DNA of 64,000 nucleotides, taken from NCBI RefSeq assembly GCF_034427655.1, contig NZ_JAXOFX010000003.1, forward strand, positions 1 through 64,000. The letters run 5' to 3'. Both the position numbers and the translations under genes were made by a program. Every line of letters begins with the position of its first letter. The stretch's first letter is position 1. The DNA is from Robertmurraya_A mangrovi. Lineage in GTDB: Bacteria > Bacillota > Bacilli > Bacillales > Cytobacillaceae. Below the pieces are notes generated by a model that saw only the letters and a list, made by a program, of their open reading frames with translations, was not told where the DNA came from and did no database searches. Of the stretch, positions 51,081 to 59,518 are shown in pieces.

Positions 51081-51302
51081 TCATCCGATCTTTGTATCAT
51101 TATGATGCTCAATTTTCATTTGTTCAAGTTCCAATTTCAACTTTTCTGTTTCTAATAAGAAGTTTTCTTGCTTTAGTTTTTCTAATTTTAATTCTTCTTG
51201 AATGAATTGGCCTTTGAGTTTAGTCTGTTTTTGAAGGTGACTTGTTACAATAGCGATAATGGGAATGGAAAAGACCATTATTATGGTTATAGTTCCTGTC
51301 AT
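51081..51302 (-). CDS. Small membrane-anchored coiled-coil protein
   Basis: I do not recognise this 73-residue protein. It has one hydrophobic helix (residues 3-20) followed by a heptad-rich, charged helix (about 28-66; leucines spaced as LKLEKLKQENFLLETEKLKL). The AGGAGGG site before the ATG is strong, so it is probably a real gene. The layout suggests an oligomer on the inner face of the membrane. No operon partner. Confidence 0.6.
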   Translation of the reverse strand: MTGTITIIMVFSIPIIAIVTSHLQKQTKLKGQFIQEELKLEKLKQENFLLETEKLKLELEQMKIEHHNDTKIG

Positions 51303-51404
51303 GAAATCCCTCCTAGTTTTTAAGATGCAGTTTCATAATTTTTCCTGTTAAGTATATTATAACGTATCTATAGAAAAAAGACTGCTAGGCAGCAGCCTTT
51401 AACG

Positions 51405-52376
51405 TTATTTTATTAATTCTAGTTTAGGGTTTCTAAGATTCTCAAGTACTTCTTGTACTTCATAGCCGGATTCAAAAGTGTATAGTTCATGTGGTTTGCC
51501 TTCTATTGCTGCTACAAATTCATTAAGTAATTCATTCCAGAAGTGGATGTTTTCTAATGGTACGTCTAGGAATTCTTCTCCTAATTTACCTGCCTTTAAT
51601 ATCATTAAATCAATTAATGACAGAGTTCCCTCTGTTCCATATGCCGTTAATGAAAGTTTCTGTTCTTCTGTGCCAGCTGTTCCACTAATTCCTTTGATTA
51701 AAACAGGAACATTTTGTACCTTCATTTGTGCAATCATTCCTGTTTCAGGTAAGCTTGAATCTTCAGGAAATTCTAGTTTACTTTCTACATCTGTAATGGA
51801 ACCAAAGAATCGATTAATAAGTTGAATAAAGTGTCCAGTAACTTCAAAAACAAATCCACCTTGTTCCCTTGTATTGATCCATGAATTTTGTTGCCAATGT
51901 CTTGGCCAAACAGGGAATTCCATATTAACTTCTACACGTCTCAGCTTTCCTATGAATCCTTCCTGTAAAAGCTCTTCGAATTTTCGAGTACTAGCTACAT
52001 AGTTTAATGGAAAGTTCATTGAATGAATGAGACCTGTTTTACTGACTTCATCCAACATTTCTTTTGCATCCTCTAATGAGTTGGCTAATGGCTTTTCACA
52101 AAGGATATGTTTCCCTGCTTTAATCGCATCCATTGTAATGGGATGATGCCATTTTGGCGGAACAGCTATGTAAACCATATCTACATCTGATTTCTCTAAT
52201 AGGTCTTTATAAGAGGTATATCCTTCAATGTCAAATTGTTCAACCGTTTTGTTTAGAATAACCTCGTTTGTATCACATACAGAAATTAATTCAAATTTAG
52301 GATGTTGATCAAAAACTTCAACCATCCCATGTCCTAATGATCCAATTCCGATGATTCCTGCTTTAATTTTACTCAT
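51405..52376 (-). CDS. Gfo/Idh/MocA-family NAD(P)-dependent oxidoreductase
   Basis: The 323-residue enzyme has an N-terminal Rossmann fold (GIIGIGSLGHGMVEVF, then DTNE near residue 35) and the family signature CEKPLANSLEDAKEML (near 93-108), where the Lys is catalytic. It oxidises or reduces a sugar or inositol-like compound. Its ATG overlaps the stop of the DJ-1-like gene by four bases (ATGA), so both are one operon. The substrate is unknown. Confidence 0.87.
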   Translation of the reverse strand: MSKIKAGIIGIGSLGHGMVEVFDQHPKFELISVCDTNEVILNKTVEQFDIEGYTSYKDLLEKSDVDMVYIAVPPKWHHPITMDAIKAGKHILCEKPLANSLEDAKEMLDEVSKTGLIHSMNFPLNYVASTRKFEELLQEGFIGKLRRVEVNMEFPVWPRHWQQNSWINTREQGGFVFEVTGHFIQLINRFFGSITDVESKLEFPEDSSLPETGMIAQMKVQNVPVLIKGISGTAGTEEQKLSLTAYGTEGTLSLIDLMILKAGKLGEEFLDVPLENIHFWNELLNEFVAAIEGKPHELYTFESGYEVQEVLENLRNPKLELIK

Positions 52377-52939
52377 TGTAAAATAAACTCCTTTTTCGTG
52401 CTAAAGAACTGAGTCCAGTGCTCTAAATGACTTTCGCTTGTTAAATTTAATTTTTTACAAATGGCTACTGAGAATTCAACGTATGCGGTTCCTTTTGCCG
52501 TAACGATGTGGTCATCAATGACAACCGTTGTATTATGGAATGTACCCCCATCAAAGGCATTAAAAAGCTCAAGGTCCTCGGTGACGCTTGTTGTAAAAGT
52601 TCTTTCGTTTAGGATACCAGCATCAGCCAGCACAAGTGGTCCATAACAAATAGAAGCAATTAATTTTTGTCTATTATTTAATTCTCTTAAAAAGGTACGT
52701 AGACGTTCATTACCTACAATTGATTCAGCATCTCCTCCAGCAACAATGAAGGCTTCCACTTCAGTTGGATTTAGATCATCTAGGCGTTTTTGTGCCTTAA
52801 CAATAAACCCTTCCACACTTTTAATTTCCTCGTTTTGTAAAGAGACTGTTACAATTTCATGTTCTCTAGACTTTATCCAACCAATTAGATCCACTTCAAA
52901 ATGTGCGTAATTATCATAAATCAATATATGTACTTTCAT
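52373..52939 (-). CDS. DJ-1/PfpI-family protein
   Basis: The 188-residue protein has the flavodoxin-like DJ-1 fold with the nucleophile elbow IASICYGPLVLADAG (Cys near 98) and the second element AFIVAGGDAES. The family includes glyoxalase III, proteases and chaperones, mostly acting on reactive carbonyls. Here the first acidic residue in FEVDLIGW (Glu) is in place. It is translationally coupled to the Gfo/Idh/MocA oxidoreductase gene, so the pair may work on the same carbonyl or sugar compound, which is an inference. Confidence 0.82.
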   Translation of the reverse strand: MKVHILIYDNYAHFEVDLIGWIKSREHEIVTVSLQNEEIKSVEGFIVKAQKRLDDLNPTEVEAFIVAGGDAESIVGNERLRTFLRELNNRQKLIASICYGPLVLADAGILNERTFTTSVTEDLELFNAFDGGTFHNTTVVIDDHIVTAKGTAYVEFSVAICKKLNLTSESHLEHWTQFFSTKKEFILQ

Positions 52940-53248
52940 TTTTTACTCTCTCCTTTAACAATCTATAAATTAATCATAAAAGTATAACTGTAATAGTAAA
53001 AGTACCAATTTTGTTTAAGTTTTACTGTACCACTTAATCGTTTAATTTTATTTAAGGTTTACTAGCTAAACTCTCAAAGGCTACCAGATTACTTAAAGTC
53101 CATATTCTTAAAGTCCTTCGTAAAAGTTCCCTGCAAAAATATTAAAAAATCAGAAAAATAAAAATTGATACTCAATAAAAAATGTGGTTAAATTAAAACA
53201 AACTACATAGTCGTTTTAATTATTTTTGACTATTCAGGGGGCTTACAT
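52940..53248. other. Intergenic region between divergent genes
   Basis: About 310 AT-rich bases. It holds the promoters of the DJ-1-like gene (minus) and the carboxypeptidase gene (plus). A possible plus-strand promoter is TTGATA at 53165-53170, 17 bases, TTAAAT. I see no riboswitch, repeat or other gene. Confidence 0.4.
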
Positions 53249-54781
53249 ATGACAAATCAAGCAGTAGATCAATCAATTGAAAAAGCTTTAGCTAGCTTTA
53301 AGGAATTGGATGAGAAAATAACTCATTTATCTAGTATCGCAGCCCTTATTGGCTGGGACCAAAAAGTGATTGCACCTAAAAAGGGAAGAAGTACATTTGC
53401 AAATGCATCAGGTACTTTAAGCACTGAAATTTTCAAGTTGTCTGTTTCTAGTGAAATGGGAGGGCTTTTAGACATTTTATCTACACCTGAAGCAGCTGCA
53501 CAGTTAGATGATATTAGCAAAGCACAAGTTCGTGAGCATAAAGAAAATTACGATCGCTCAAAGAAAATACCTACTGATCTTTATAAGGAGTATGCGGTGC
53601 TAACTGCTCAAGCGAATGACGTTTGGGAAGCAGCTAGAGCGAATAATGACTTTGGCTCATATCAGCCTTTCCTTGAGAAGATTGTTGAATTCAAAAGAAA
53701 AGTGGCTGAAATTTATGGCTATGAAAAGCATCCCTATGACGCATTATTAAATGAATTTGAACCAGGATTAACAGTCGAAAAATTAGATCCGTTATTTGCA
53801 AAATTAAGAGAGTCAAGTGTGGCTTTACTAAAGAGAATTCAAGCATCACCTAACCAGCCGCTTGTTTCTATTTTTGAGCAAAATTACAATGTTGAAAAAC
53901 AACGTGAATTTAATAAATATATCCTACCAATTATCGGTTTTGACACAGAGGGTGGAAGATTAGATGAAACGGCTCACCCATTTGCTCAAACCATTAATAC
54001 TGGTGATGTTCGTTTAACCACTCGTTATTTAGAGGATAATGTTAGATCCGCTATTTTTGGAACGATTCACGAGGCAGGTCATGGTATTTATGAGCAAAAT
54101 ATTGATGAGAAGTATGAAGGAACAGTTCTTCAAAGTGGTTCTTCTTTCGGAGTTCACGAGTCTCAATCACGTTTCTTAGAAAACATGGTGGCTCGTAGTG
54201 AAAGCTTCTGGAAATATTTCTATACTACCCTTCAAACTTACTTCCCTGAGCAATTAAATGCTGTGAAGTTAGAAGATTTCTATCGTGCGGTTAATGCTGT
54301 TGAACCTTCATTGATTCGTGTAGAGGCAGATGAGCTAACATATAACCTTCATATTATGGTTCGTTATGAAATTGAGAAAGCATTAATTGGTGGTGAGATT
54401 GAAGTAAAAGATTTACCAGAAGTGTGGAACAAAAAGATGGAAGATTATTTAGGTATTACTCCTGAAACAGATAGCGTTGGGGTACTTCAGGATATCCATT
54501 GGTCATTCGGTGGCTTCGGTTACTTCCCGTCATACTCTTTAGGAAATCTGTATGCAGCTCAAATTTTAAATAAAATTCAACAGGACCTTCCTGATTTTTA
54601 TGAAACGATTGAAAAAGGTGAGTTTGGTAAAATTCAAGGCTGGTTAAAAGATAAGATCCATCAACACGGGAAATTCCTTACTCCAAATGAATTAATCGTA
54701 AATGCTACAGGCGAAGAGTTAAATGCTCAATACTTAGTGGATTATTTAGAAGAAAAATATAGCAAGGTATATGGTCTATAA
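53249..54781 (+). CDS. M32-family metallocarboxypeptidase
   Basis: The 510-residue zinc enzyme has the HEAGH motif at residues 274-278 (GTIHEAGHGIYEQNID), the downstream Glu ligand region HESQSRFLENMVARS, and the C-terminal DIHWSFGGFGYFPSYSLGNL block. The length matches the Taq/Bsu carboxypeptidase family (about 500). It removes C-terminal residues from peptides in the cytosol. It is monocistronic, with GGGG before the ATG and a terminator after. Confidence 0.93.
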   Translation: MTNQAVDQSIEKALASFKELDEKITHLSSIAALIGWDQKVIAPKKGRSTFANASGTLSTEIFKLSVSSEMGGLLDILSTPEAAAQLDDISKAQVREHKENYDRSKKIPTDLYKEYAVLTAQANDVWEAARANNDFGSYQPFLEKIVEFKRKVAEIYGYEKHPYDALLNEFEPGLTVEKLDPLFAKLRESSVALLKRIQASPNQPLVSIFEQNYNVEKQREFNKYILPIIGFDTEGGRLDETAHPFAQTINTGDVRLTTRYLEDNVRSAIFGTIHEAGHGIYEQNIDEKYEGTVLQSGSSFGVHESQSRFLENMVARSESFWKYFYTTLQTYFPEQLNAVKLEDFYRAVNAVEPSLIRVEADELTYNLHIMVRYEIEKALIGGEIEVKDLPEVWNKKMEDYLGITPETDSVGVLQDIHWSFGGFGYFPSYSLGNLYAAQILNKIQQDLPDFYETIEKGEFGKIQGWLKDKIHQHGKFLTPNELIVNATGEELNAQYLVDYLEEKYSKVYGL

Positions 54782-54785
54782 TTTG

Positions 54786-54825
54786 AAAAAATCGTCCTGA
54801 ATCCTTCAGGGCGATTTTTGTTTTT
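54786..54825 (+). terminator. Terminator after the M32 gene
   Basis: AAAAATCGTCCTGAA pairs with TTCAGGGCGATTTTT with one mismatch, followed by GTTTTTA. Confidence 0.85.
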
Positions 54826-54878
54826 AGCGGATTAAGGGAAAACTACTTTGTATGAATCGTACAAGGAGTAAAAAGTAG

Positions 54879-55163
54879 ATGCTGATATTATTATTAACCT
54901 TGCTGTTTGGAGCATTAATTATTGAAGGGATCAGAAAATACGTCCTGCGAATAAAGGATCCTGATATAGAAGATTTGTGGAATGAATTAAATGAGCGAGA
55001 ATGGTACAGAGAGTTGCTAGAAAACCCACAAATAAAAAAATGGATTGAAATAGATAAGGAAAGTGGATTATTAAGCGACCCTTATTATGTAAGAAAAATC
55101 TTAGATAAGGAAGATCATAGACAAGGTTTTATAAAATACATAAGAGGTAAGATCAATATTTGA
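54879..55163 (+). CDS. Hypothetical small protein with N-terminal helix
   Basis: I do not recognise this 94-residue protein. Residues 1-17 are hydrophobic and could anchor it in the membrane; the remainder is charged, with tryptophans at regular positions (DLWNELNEREWYRELLENPQ) and a basic end. AAGGAG lies before the ATG. It is on its own between a terminator and the VOC-like gene. Confidence 0.5.
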   Translation: MLILLLTLLFGALIIEGIRKYVLRIKDPDIEDLWNELNEREWYRELLENPQIKKWIEIDKESGLLSDPYYVRKILDKEDHRQGFIKYIRGKINI

Positions 55164-55180
55164 TTATTTAGTTCATTTGT

Positions 55181-55221
55181 AGGAGGGTTTTTGTTGCTAA
55201 AGGAGAACTAATTAGTAACAA
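55181..55221 (+). other. Mini-ORF with strong ribosome site overlapping a hairpin
   Basis: AGGAGGG at 55181-55187 is followed by TTG-TTG-CTA-AAG-GAG-AAC-TAA, a complete frame of six codons. The TTGTTGCTAA and TTAGTAACAA arms (55191-55200 and 55212-55221) pair with one G-T. It lies directly upstream of the VOC-like gene, and may be a translated leader or just the remnant of a start region. Confidence 0.3.
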
Positions 55222-55242
55222 ATAGGAAGCGAGGTATGGCAA

Positions 55243-55680
55243 TTGTCTAATTTTTTATTTACAAGAGTGGGTCATAATTATATTCCTACAAATAATATTG
55301 ATCAATCAATTGAATGGTACACGAAATACTTAGGTTTAAAGCTGGTAAGTAAATTTATGGACCGGGGTTCATATCTTGCCGTTTTACATTATCCTCATCA
55401 AAATGCAATAGCAACTTTGTTAATAGAAACGAGTGAACTAACTCCCCTTGAGATTAACCGAAATGGAGTAGCGTTTCCTATTACAGCCATTAACTGTGAA
55501 GATATTGAGTATACATATGAACAGATGCAAAATAGTGGGGTTAAAATAGAGGGAGAATTAACCACACTCGGAGATGAGGAAGCTAAATATTTTTATTTTA
55601 GAGATGATGTAGGGAATTTACTAGAAGCTACTTGGTCCATATGGGATCCAAAGGATGAAGTGAAAGAAACATTTAAATAA
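55243..55680 (+). CDS. VOC-family protein
   Basis: The 145-residue protein has the VOC fold with His11 in GHNYIPTNNIDQSIEWYTKY and the end DDVGNLLEATWS, where the Glu would be a metal ligand. The start is TTG at 55243; GAGG lies eight bases before it. Function of this branch is unknown. The DinB-like gene follows in the same direction about 55 bases later. Confidence 0.75.
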   Translation: MSNFLFTRVGHNYIPTNNIDQSIEWYTKYLGLKLVSKFMDRGSYLAVLHYPHQNAIATLLIETSELTPLEINRNGVAFPITAINCEDIEYTYEQMQNSGVKIEGELTTLGDEEAKYFYFRDDVGNLLEATWSIWDPKDEVKETFK

Positions 55681-55734
55681 GTATTTTTATAATAAAAGCC
55701 TTAAATATAAAACTAATAGAGGTCGGTCAGCAGC

Positions 55735-56205
55735 ATGCAAAAATTATTTGAGTATAATTGGAAAGTTAGAGAAGAATGGTTCGAATGGTGTAAACAAATC
55801 CCTCAAGAAGAGCTATTATTACAGCGTAGTGGGGGATTAGGTAATATACTACACACTTTACTTCACATAGTGGATGTTGAGTATAGTTGGATCAATGCGA
55901 TACAAGGTAAACCTGATTTTGAATTGGATTTTGCAGAATTTAACACCGTTCAAAGTGTAAAAACCATTTCAGACCTATTACAAAAAGAGATAAGAACCTT
56001 TCTCCAAGCATGGTTAGAAGAAATGGATGAAGAGAAAGTGAAAGTTTCGTGGAGCGATAAGTTCTATGCAAAAGGGGAAATTTTACGACATGTAATAGCT
56101 CATGAAATTCACCATGTAGGGCAATTGTCTGTATGGTCAAGAGAGTTGTGCTTAAAACCTGTGTCAGCCAATTTAATTGGTAGAGAGTTGTATAGTGTTA
56201 GTTGA
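55735..56205 (+). CDS. DinB-family four-helix metal-binding protein
   Basis: The 156-residue protein has the DinB/YfiT-like four-helix bundle with the metal His triad: HTLLHIVDVEYSW near residue 41-53 and HEIHHVGQL near 122-130. DinB proteins include thiol transferases for bacillithiol and other low-molecular thiols. The substrate is unknown here. It lies next to the sulfur region but is separated from it by a terminator, so a link to thiol chemistry is only a guess. Confidence 0.8.
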   Translation: MQKLFEYNWKVREEWFEWCKQIPQEELLLQRSGGLGNILHTLLHIVDVEYSWINAIQGKPDFELDFAEFNTVQSVKTISDLLQKEIRTFLQAWLEEMDEEKVKVSWSDKFYAKGEILRHVIAHEIHHVGQLSVWSRELCLKPVSANLIGRELYSVS

Positions 56206-56213
56206 TATAACAC

Positions 56214-56255
56214 AAAAAAAGCCCTGGGCTAGATTATAGCTACAGGGTCTTTTTG
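56214..56255. terminator. Bidirectional terminator
   Basis: AAAAAAAGCCCTG and CAGGGTCTTTTT pair with inner CTA/TAG pairs; T-rich on both sides. It separates the DinB-like gene from the convergent CoA-disulfide reductase gene. Confidence 0.75.
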
Positions 56256-56282
56256 TTAGACTTTTCTAAACAAAATGTTTTC

Positions 56283-57965
56283 TTAACCTTTACATCCAAC
56301 AGCGTGAACTTTATTCCCTTTAAAAACAGAAGAATATGTTTTCCAACCACCGTCTACATTAATAGCGTTATAGCCATGGCCAAGTAAGATTTGAGTTCCT
56401 AAATATCCACGTAAACCAACTTGACAAGAAAGGTAAATGGGTTGGTCCTTTGGAAGTTCATCTAGACGGTTTCTTAGTTCATCTAGTGGGATATTGATAG
56501 AGCCAGGAATAAAACCATTGTCTCTTTCTTTAGGTTCACGTACGTCAATTAATAACCCGCCATCTTGAACAATTTGGTCAATCTCATGCCATTGAACCGT
56601 TTGGATATTAGCATCAATCATATTTGAGGCAACATATCCAGCCATATTGACAGGATCCTTGGCTGATGAAAATGGCGGAGCATAAGATAATTCTAGTTCT
56701 GTTAAATCGAATACCGTTAATTTTCCTTTTATAGCCGTTGCAATAACATCAATACGTTTATCGACACCATCTTTACCTACAGCTTGTGCCCCGTAAATCG
56801 CACCCGTTTGTTCGTCGAAAATTAGTTTAAGGGCGATAGGATGTGCACCTGGATAGTAGCTAGCATGTGAAGCCGGATGAATATGAACAACTTTGTAAGG
56901 AGTTCCAATCCTATTTAACACTTTTTCATTGTTCCCTGTTGTAGCTACAGTTAAATCAAATACTTTTGCAATAGACGTTCCGAGTGTACCCTTATACGTC
57001 TCTTTTTTACCATAAATATTGTTTGCTACGATTCGCCCTTGTCGATTGGCAGGACCAGCTAGCGGGATCATCGTTGCATGTCCATTGATATAGTCTCTCA
57101 CTTCAATCGCGTCGCCAAGTGCATAAATGTTTTCATCACTTGTTTGCATAAATTCATTTACTTGAATTCCACCACGTTCTCCTACTGCAAGCCTTGCATT
57201 GTTCGCCAAATTATTTTCAGGAGTAACACCTATAGAAAGAATAATTAAATCAGTGTTAATTCTCTTTCCACTATTTAAAACAACGGTATTTCCTTGGTCT
57301 TCAAATGATTGGACTCCATCTTCTAAAATGAGTTGTGCACCTTTTTCTACTAAGTGATTATGAACGATAGATGCCATTTCATAATCAAGTGGAGCCATCA
57401 CTTGGTTAGCCATTTCAACGATTGTCACTTTTACTCCGCGTTCAGCTAGGTTCTCAGCCATTTCAAGTCCGATAAACCCACCACCAATTACAACCGCTTC
57501 TTTAGGTTGTTGTTGATCAACAAATCCTTTAATTCTGTCCGTATCAGGAATGTTTCGTAGAGTAAAGATGTGGTTAGCCTCTCTTAAACCTGGAATGTTA
57601 GGAACAATTGGTTTGGCTCCAGGTGAAAGGATGAGTACATCATAGTTTTCTTCATAACTCTCTTCTGTTCTAAGATTCTTGACCATAATAGTCTTTTGTT
57701 CACGATTAATACTTGTTACTTCACTTAAGTTACGGATATCAAGATTAAATCGTTTACTCATACCTTCGACCGTTTGTACGAGTAATTTTTCACGTTGTTT
57801 AATCGATTCTCCGATATAGTAAGGAAGTCCACAGTTAGCAAAAGAGATGTGTTCTCCTCTTTCAAATAAGATAATGTTAGAGTGTTCGTCGATTCTTCTC
57901 AGTCTAGCAGCAGCTGTAGCTCCACCAGCAACTCCACCGATAATTAAAATTTTCTTTGTCATCAT
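56283..57965 (-). CDS. cdr: CoA-disulfide reductase / rhodanese fusion (CoADR-RHD)
   Basis: The 560-residue flavoenzyme has an FAD-binding N-terminus (IIGGVAGGATAAARLRR), the active-site Cys45 in SFANCGLPYY, a second Rossmann domain (VVIGGGFIGLEMAENL) for NAD(P)H, the dimerisation domain, and a C-terminal rhodanese domain (about 455-552) with LSCQVGLRG, where the Cys is catalytic. Such fusions reduce CoA-disulfide or CoA-persulfide and coenzyme-A polysulfide. It faces away from the sulfur operon and shares the 220-base upstream region with the DUF2892-like gene. TAAGGAGAG precedes two in-frame ATGs; the second (57962) is equally possible. Confidence 0.9.
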   Translation of the reverse strand: MMTKKILIIGGVAGGATAAARLRRIDEHSNIILFERGEHISFANCGLPYYIGESIKQREKLLVQTVEGMSKRFNLDIRNLSEVTSINREQKTIMVKNLRTEESYEENYDVLILSPGAKPIVPNIPGLREANHIFTLRNIPDTDRIKGFVDQQQPKEAVVIGGGFIGLEMAENLAERGVKVTIVEMANQVMAPLDYEMASIVHNHLVEKGAQLILEDGVQSFEDQGNTVVLNSGKRINTDLIILSIGVTPENNLANNARLAVGERGGIQVNEFMQTSDENIYALGDAIEVRDYINGHATMIPLAGPANRQGRIVANNIYGKKETYKGTLGTSIAKVFDLTVATTGNNEKVLNRIGTPYKVVHIHPASHASYYPGAHPIALKLIFDEQTGAIYGAQAVGKDGVDKRIDVIATAIKGKLTVFDLTELELSYAPPFSSAKDPVNMAGYVASNMIDANIQTVQWHEIDQIVQDGGLLIDVREPKERDNGFIPGSINIPLDELRNRLDELPKDQPIYLSCQVGLRGYLGTQILLGHGYNAINVDGGWKTYSSVFKGNKVHAVGCKG

Positions 57966-58093
57966 AATCTCTCCTTATATAGGTTAGTTTATTGAATTTT
58001 ATCAATTGATGCATTCTAATCGTTACTTAAAGGCAAACTTAAGGTTAGATAAAAAATAAGCTTCTTTTTTTACAAACCTTAAAACTAAAGGAG

Positions 58094-58107
58094 TACTTTT
58101 TGGAGTA
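58094..58107. promoter_or_regulatory. Degenerate CstR-like site in the cdr/DUF2892 divergent region
   Basis: TACT-TTTTGG-AGTA has the spacing of the TACC-N6-GGTA sites further downstream but lacks the CC/GG bases. ATACCCCTA half-sites stand just beside it at 58111-58125. It may be a weak operator. Confidence 0.3.
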
Positions 58108-58185
58108 CCAATACCCCTACCCCTATATTAAACGATATAGAAAAAAAATGAAGTAGTAAAATTTACAGAATTCGTAAGGAAATAA

Positions 58186-58368
58186 ATGGAACTATTATCC
58201 GAACAATTCAGAGGCAAAAGAGTATGGCTGCTTCTTTCTGGAATTGCTAGTATATATATGATAAGACACGCCATACAAGGGTGGTGTCCACCTCTACCGA
58301 TTATACGAAAATTAGGAGTTCGGACCTTATCTGAAATTAATAAAGAGAACAAGCTCTTCGAAAATTAA
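58186..58368 (+). CDS. DUF2892 (YgaP-like) small membrane protein
   Basis: The 60-residue protein has a hydrophobic middle (about 13-33) and the end GWCPPLPIIRKLGVRTLSEI, resembling the DUF2892 proteins that often accompany rhodanese genes (the membrane part of YgaP is of this type). The Cys in GWCPPL is a possible persulfide carrier. AAGGAA lies five bases before the ATG. It is the first plus-strand gene after the divergent cdr gene, and the methyltransferase gene follows 20 bases later, so the two are likely co-transcribed. Confidence 0.65.
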   Translation: MELLSEQFRGKRVWLLLSGIASIYMIRHAIQGWCPPLPIIRKLGVRTLSEINKENKLFEN

Positions 58369-58388
58369 TGGATTAGGAGTGATAAGAA

Positions 58389-58955
58389 GTGACTGGACAC
58401 AGATTTAAACCTGAGAAGGCAGACAAGTTAATTGATCCTAAAAGAAAAGAACTGTTTACCCCCGAATCGGTTATTGAACTTTTAAATATAAAGGGGTCAG
58501 ACTTGGTCGCGGACTTAGGAGCAGGAAACGGATATTTGACTTTACCAATAGCAAAAGAAACACAAGGTACAGTGTATGCTGTTGATATTGAACCGCAAAT
58601 GTTAGATTTACTTAAAGAACGAGCTAATAATGAAGGGATTACAAACATTCAATATACAGTTAGTAATTTAGAAAACATTGATTTACCTGATGACAGTATA
58701 GATAAAGCGGTAGTTGCATTTGTACTTCATGAGGTATCTGATTTAAAGAAGGTACTCTCAGAATTCAAACGAATTTTAACAAGTGGATCAAAATTGCTTG
58801 TACTTGAGTGGGAGGCAATTGAAACTGAAATCGGACCACCACTTGAAGAAAGAATTCCATCTGATGGATTACATCAAATCTTTATGGAGAATGAATTAGT
58901 ATCCCAGGTCATTGACGTTCATCAGGCGATATATGGGATTATTGTTGAATTTTAA
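58389..58955 (+). CDS. Class I SAM-dependent methyltransferase
   Basis: The 188-residue protein has the SAM-binding motif VADLGAGNGYLTLPIA (near residues 40-55), the acidic VDIEPQM at the second strand, and the motif-IV-like VVAFVLHEVSDLKK. The fold is UbiE/arsM-like. The substrate is unknown; its position beside sulfur-detoxification genes suggests a thiol or sulfide as methyl acceptor, which is inference. GTG start at 58389 with AGGAG upstream. It is followed by a terminator. Confidence 0.8.
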   Translation: MTGHRFKPEKADKLIDPKRKELFTPESVIELLNIKGSDLVADLGAGNGYLTLPIAKETQGTVYAVDIEPQMLDLLKERANNEGITNIQYTVSNLENIDLPDDSIDKAVVAFVLHEVSDLKKVLSEFKRILTSGSKLLVLEWEAIETEIGPPLEERIPSDGLHQIFMENELVSQVIDVHQAIYGIIVEF

Positions 58956-58964
58956 TGGTTTAAG

Positions 58965-59003
58965 AGAAGGTGTCAATTCGTTGATTCACCTTCTTTCTGC
59001 TTT
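58965..59003 (+). terminator. Terminator after the methyltransferase gene
   Basis: AGAAGGTG and CACCTTCT pair, extended by CAA/TTG, followed by TTCTGCTTTT. Confidence 0.75.
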
Positions 59004-59068
59004 TAAATTAAAGGCTGTTTTCGTAATGTTTTAGAAAAGAGCTAAATTAAAAAAATTGATTAAAATGG

Positions 59069-59098
59069 TTGACGACTATACCCATGTAGGTATATTAT
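59069..59098 (+). promoter_or_regulatory. Promoter with CstR-type operator before the rhodanese-like/cstR unit
   Basis: TTGACG at 59069-59074 and TATTAT at 59093-59098 are 18 bases apart (TATATT at 59091 gives 16). The spacer holds TATACC-CATGTA-GGTATA (59077-59094), a perfect 6-bp inverted repeat around six bases. Repressor binding here would block the polymerase; the unit includes the regulator gene, so autoregulation is likely. Confidence 0.75.
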
Positions 59099-59140
59099 AA
59101 GCAAGTCGATAACAAATCGACTGACATCAGGAGGTTTAAC

Positions 59141-59518
59141 ATGATAGCGATTTTGACCATTCTAGTTAGTATAGTCGTATGGCTGCTCTATAAGAGATAT
59201 GTTCCAGTAAGAGGTGTTCCATGCATCCAATCTTTTAATCATGATATAATAACGATTGTAGATGTAAGGGACTACAATGAATCCAGTAATAGTAACATTC
59301 CTGGAGCGATAAATATCCCGGTGGCTTACTTAGACAGATATTATAATGAAATAAATAATAAGAAAATATATATTGTTGCAGCTGATCATCTTGAGAAAAA
59401 TGTTAGCATACGTTCTCTCAGAAAAAGAGGGTTCAGCGTGATGGGGTATACATTAACAGAATGTACTTGTTCCGATAAAAAATATTACGGAGGGGAGGAT
59501 TATTATGGAGTACAATGA
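59141..59518 (+). CDS. Membrane-anchored rhodanese-like protein without catalytic Cys
   Basis: The 125-residue protein has an N-terminal membrane helix (about 2-18) and a rhodanese fold (IVDVRDYNESSNSNIPGAIN near 39-58). The active-site loop that should read CxxGxR is IYIVAADHLEKN (77-88), with no Cys. Three Cys elsewhere (28, 108 and 110; TECTC) might take over or bind a metal or persulfide. So it is not a normal sulfurtransferase; it may bind a partner or sense sulfur at the membrane. Its last codons overlap the cstR start by 14 bases, so the two are tightly coupled. Confidence 0.75.
   Translation: MIAILTILVSIVVWLLYKRYVPVRGVPCIQSFNHDIITIVDVRDYNESSNSNIPGAINIPVAYLDRYYNEINNKKIYIVAADHLEKNVSIRSLRKRGFSVMGYTLTECTCSDKKYYGGEDYYGVQ

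Noticed and set aside
58186..58352. Minus-strand frame opposite the DUF2892-like gene
   Set aside because: The plus-strand frame has the ribosome site and the recognisable CPPLP motif.
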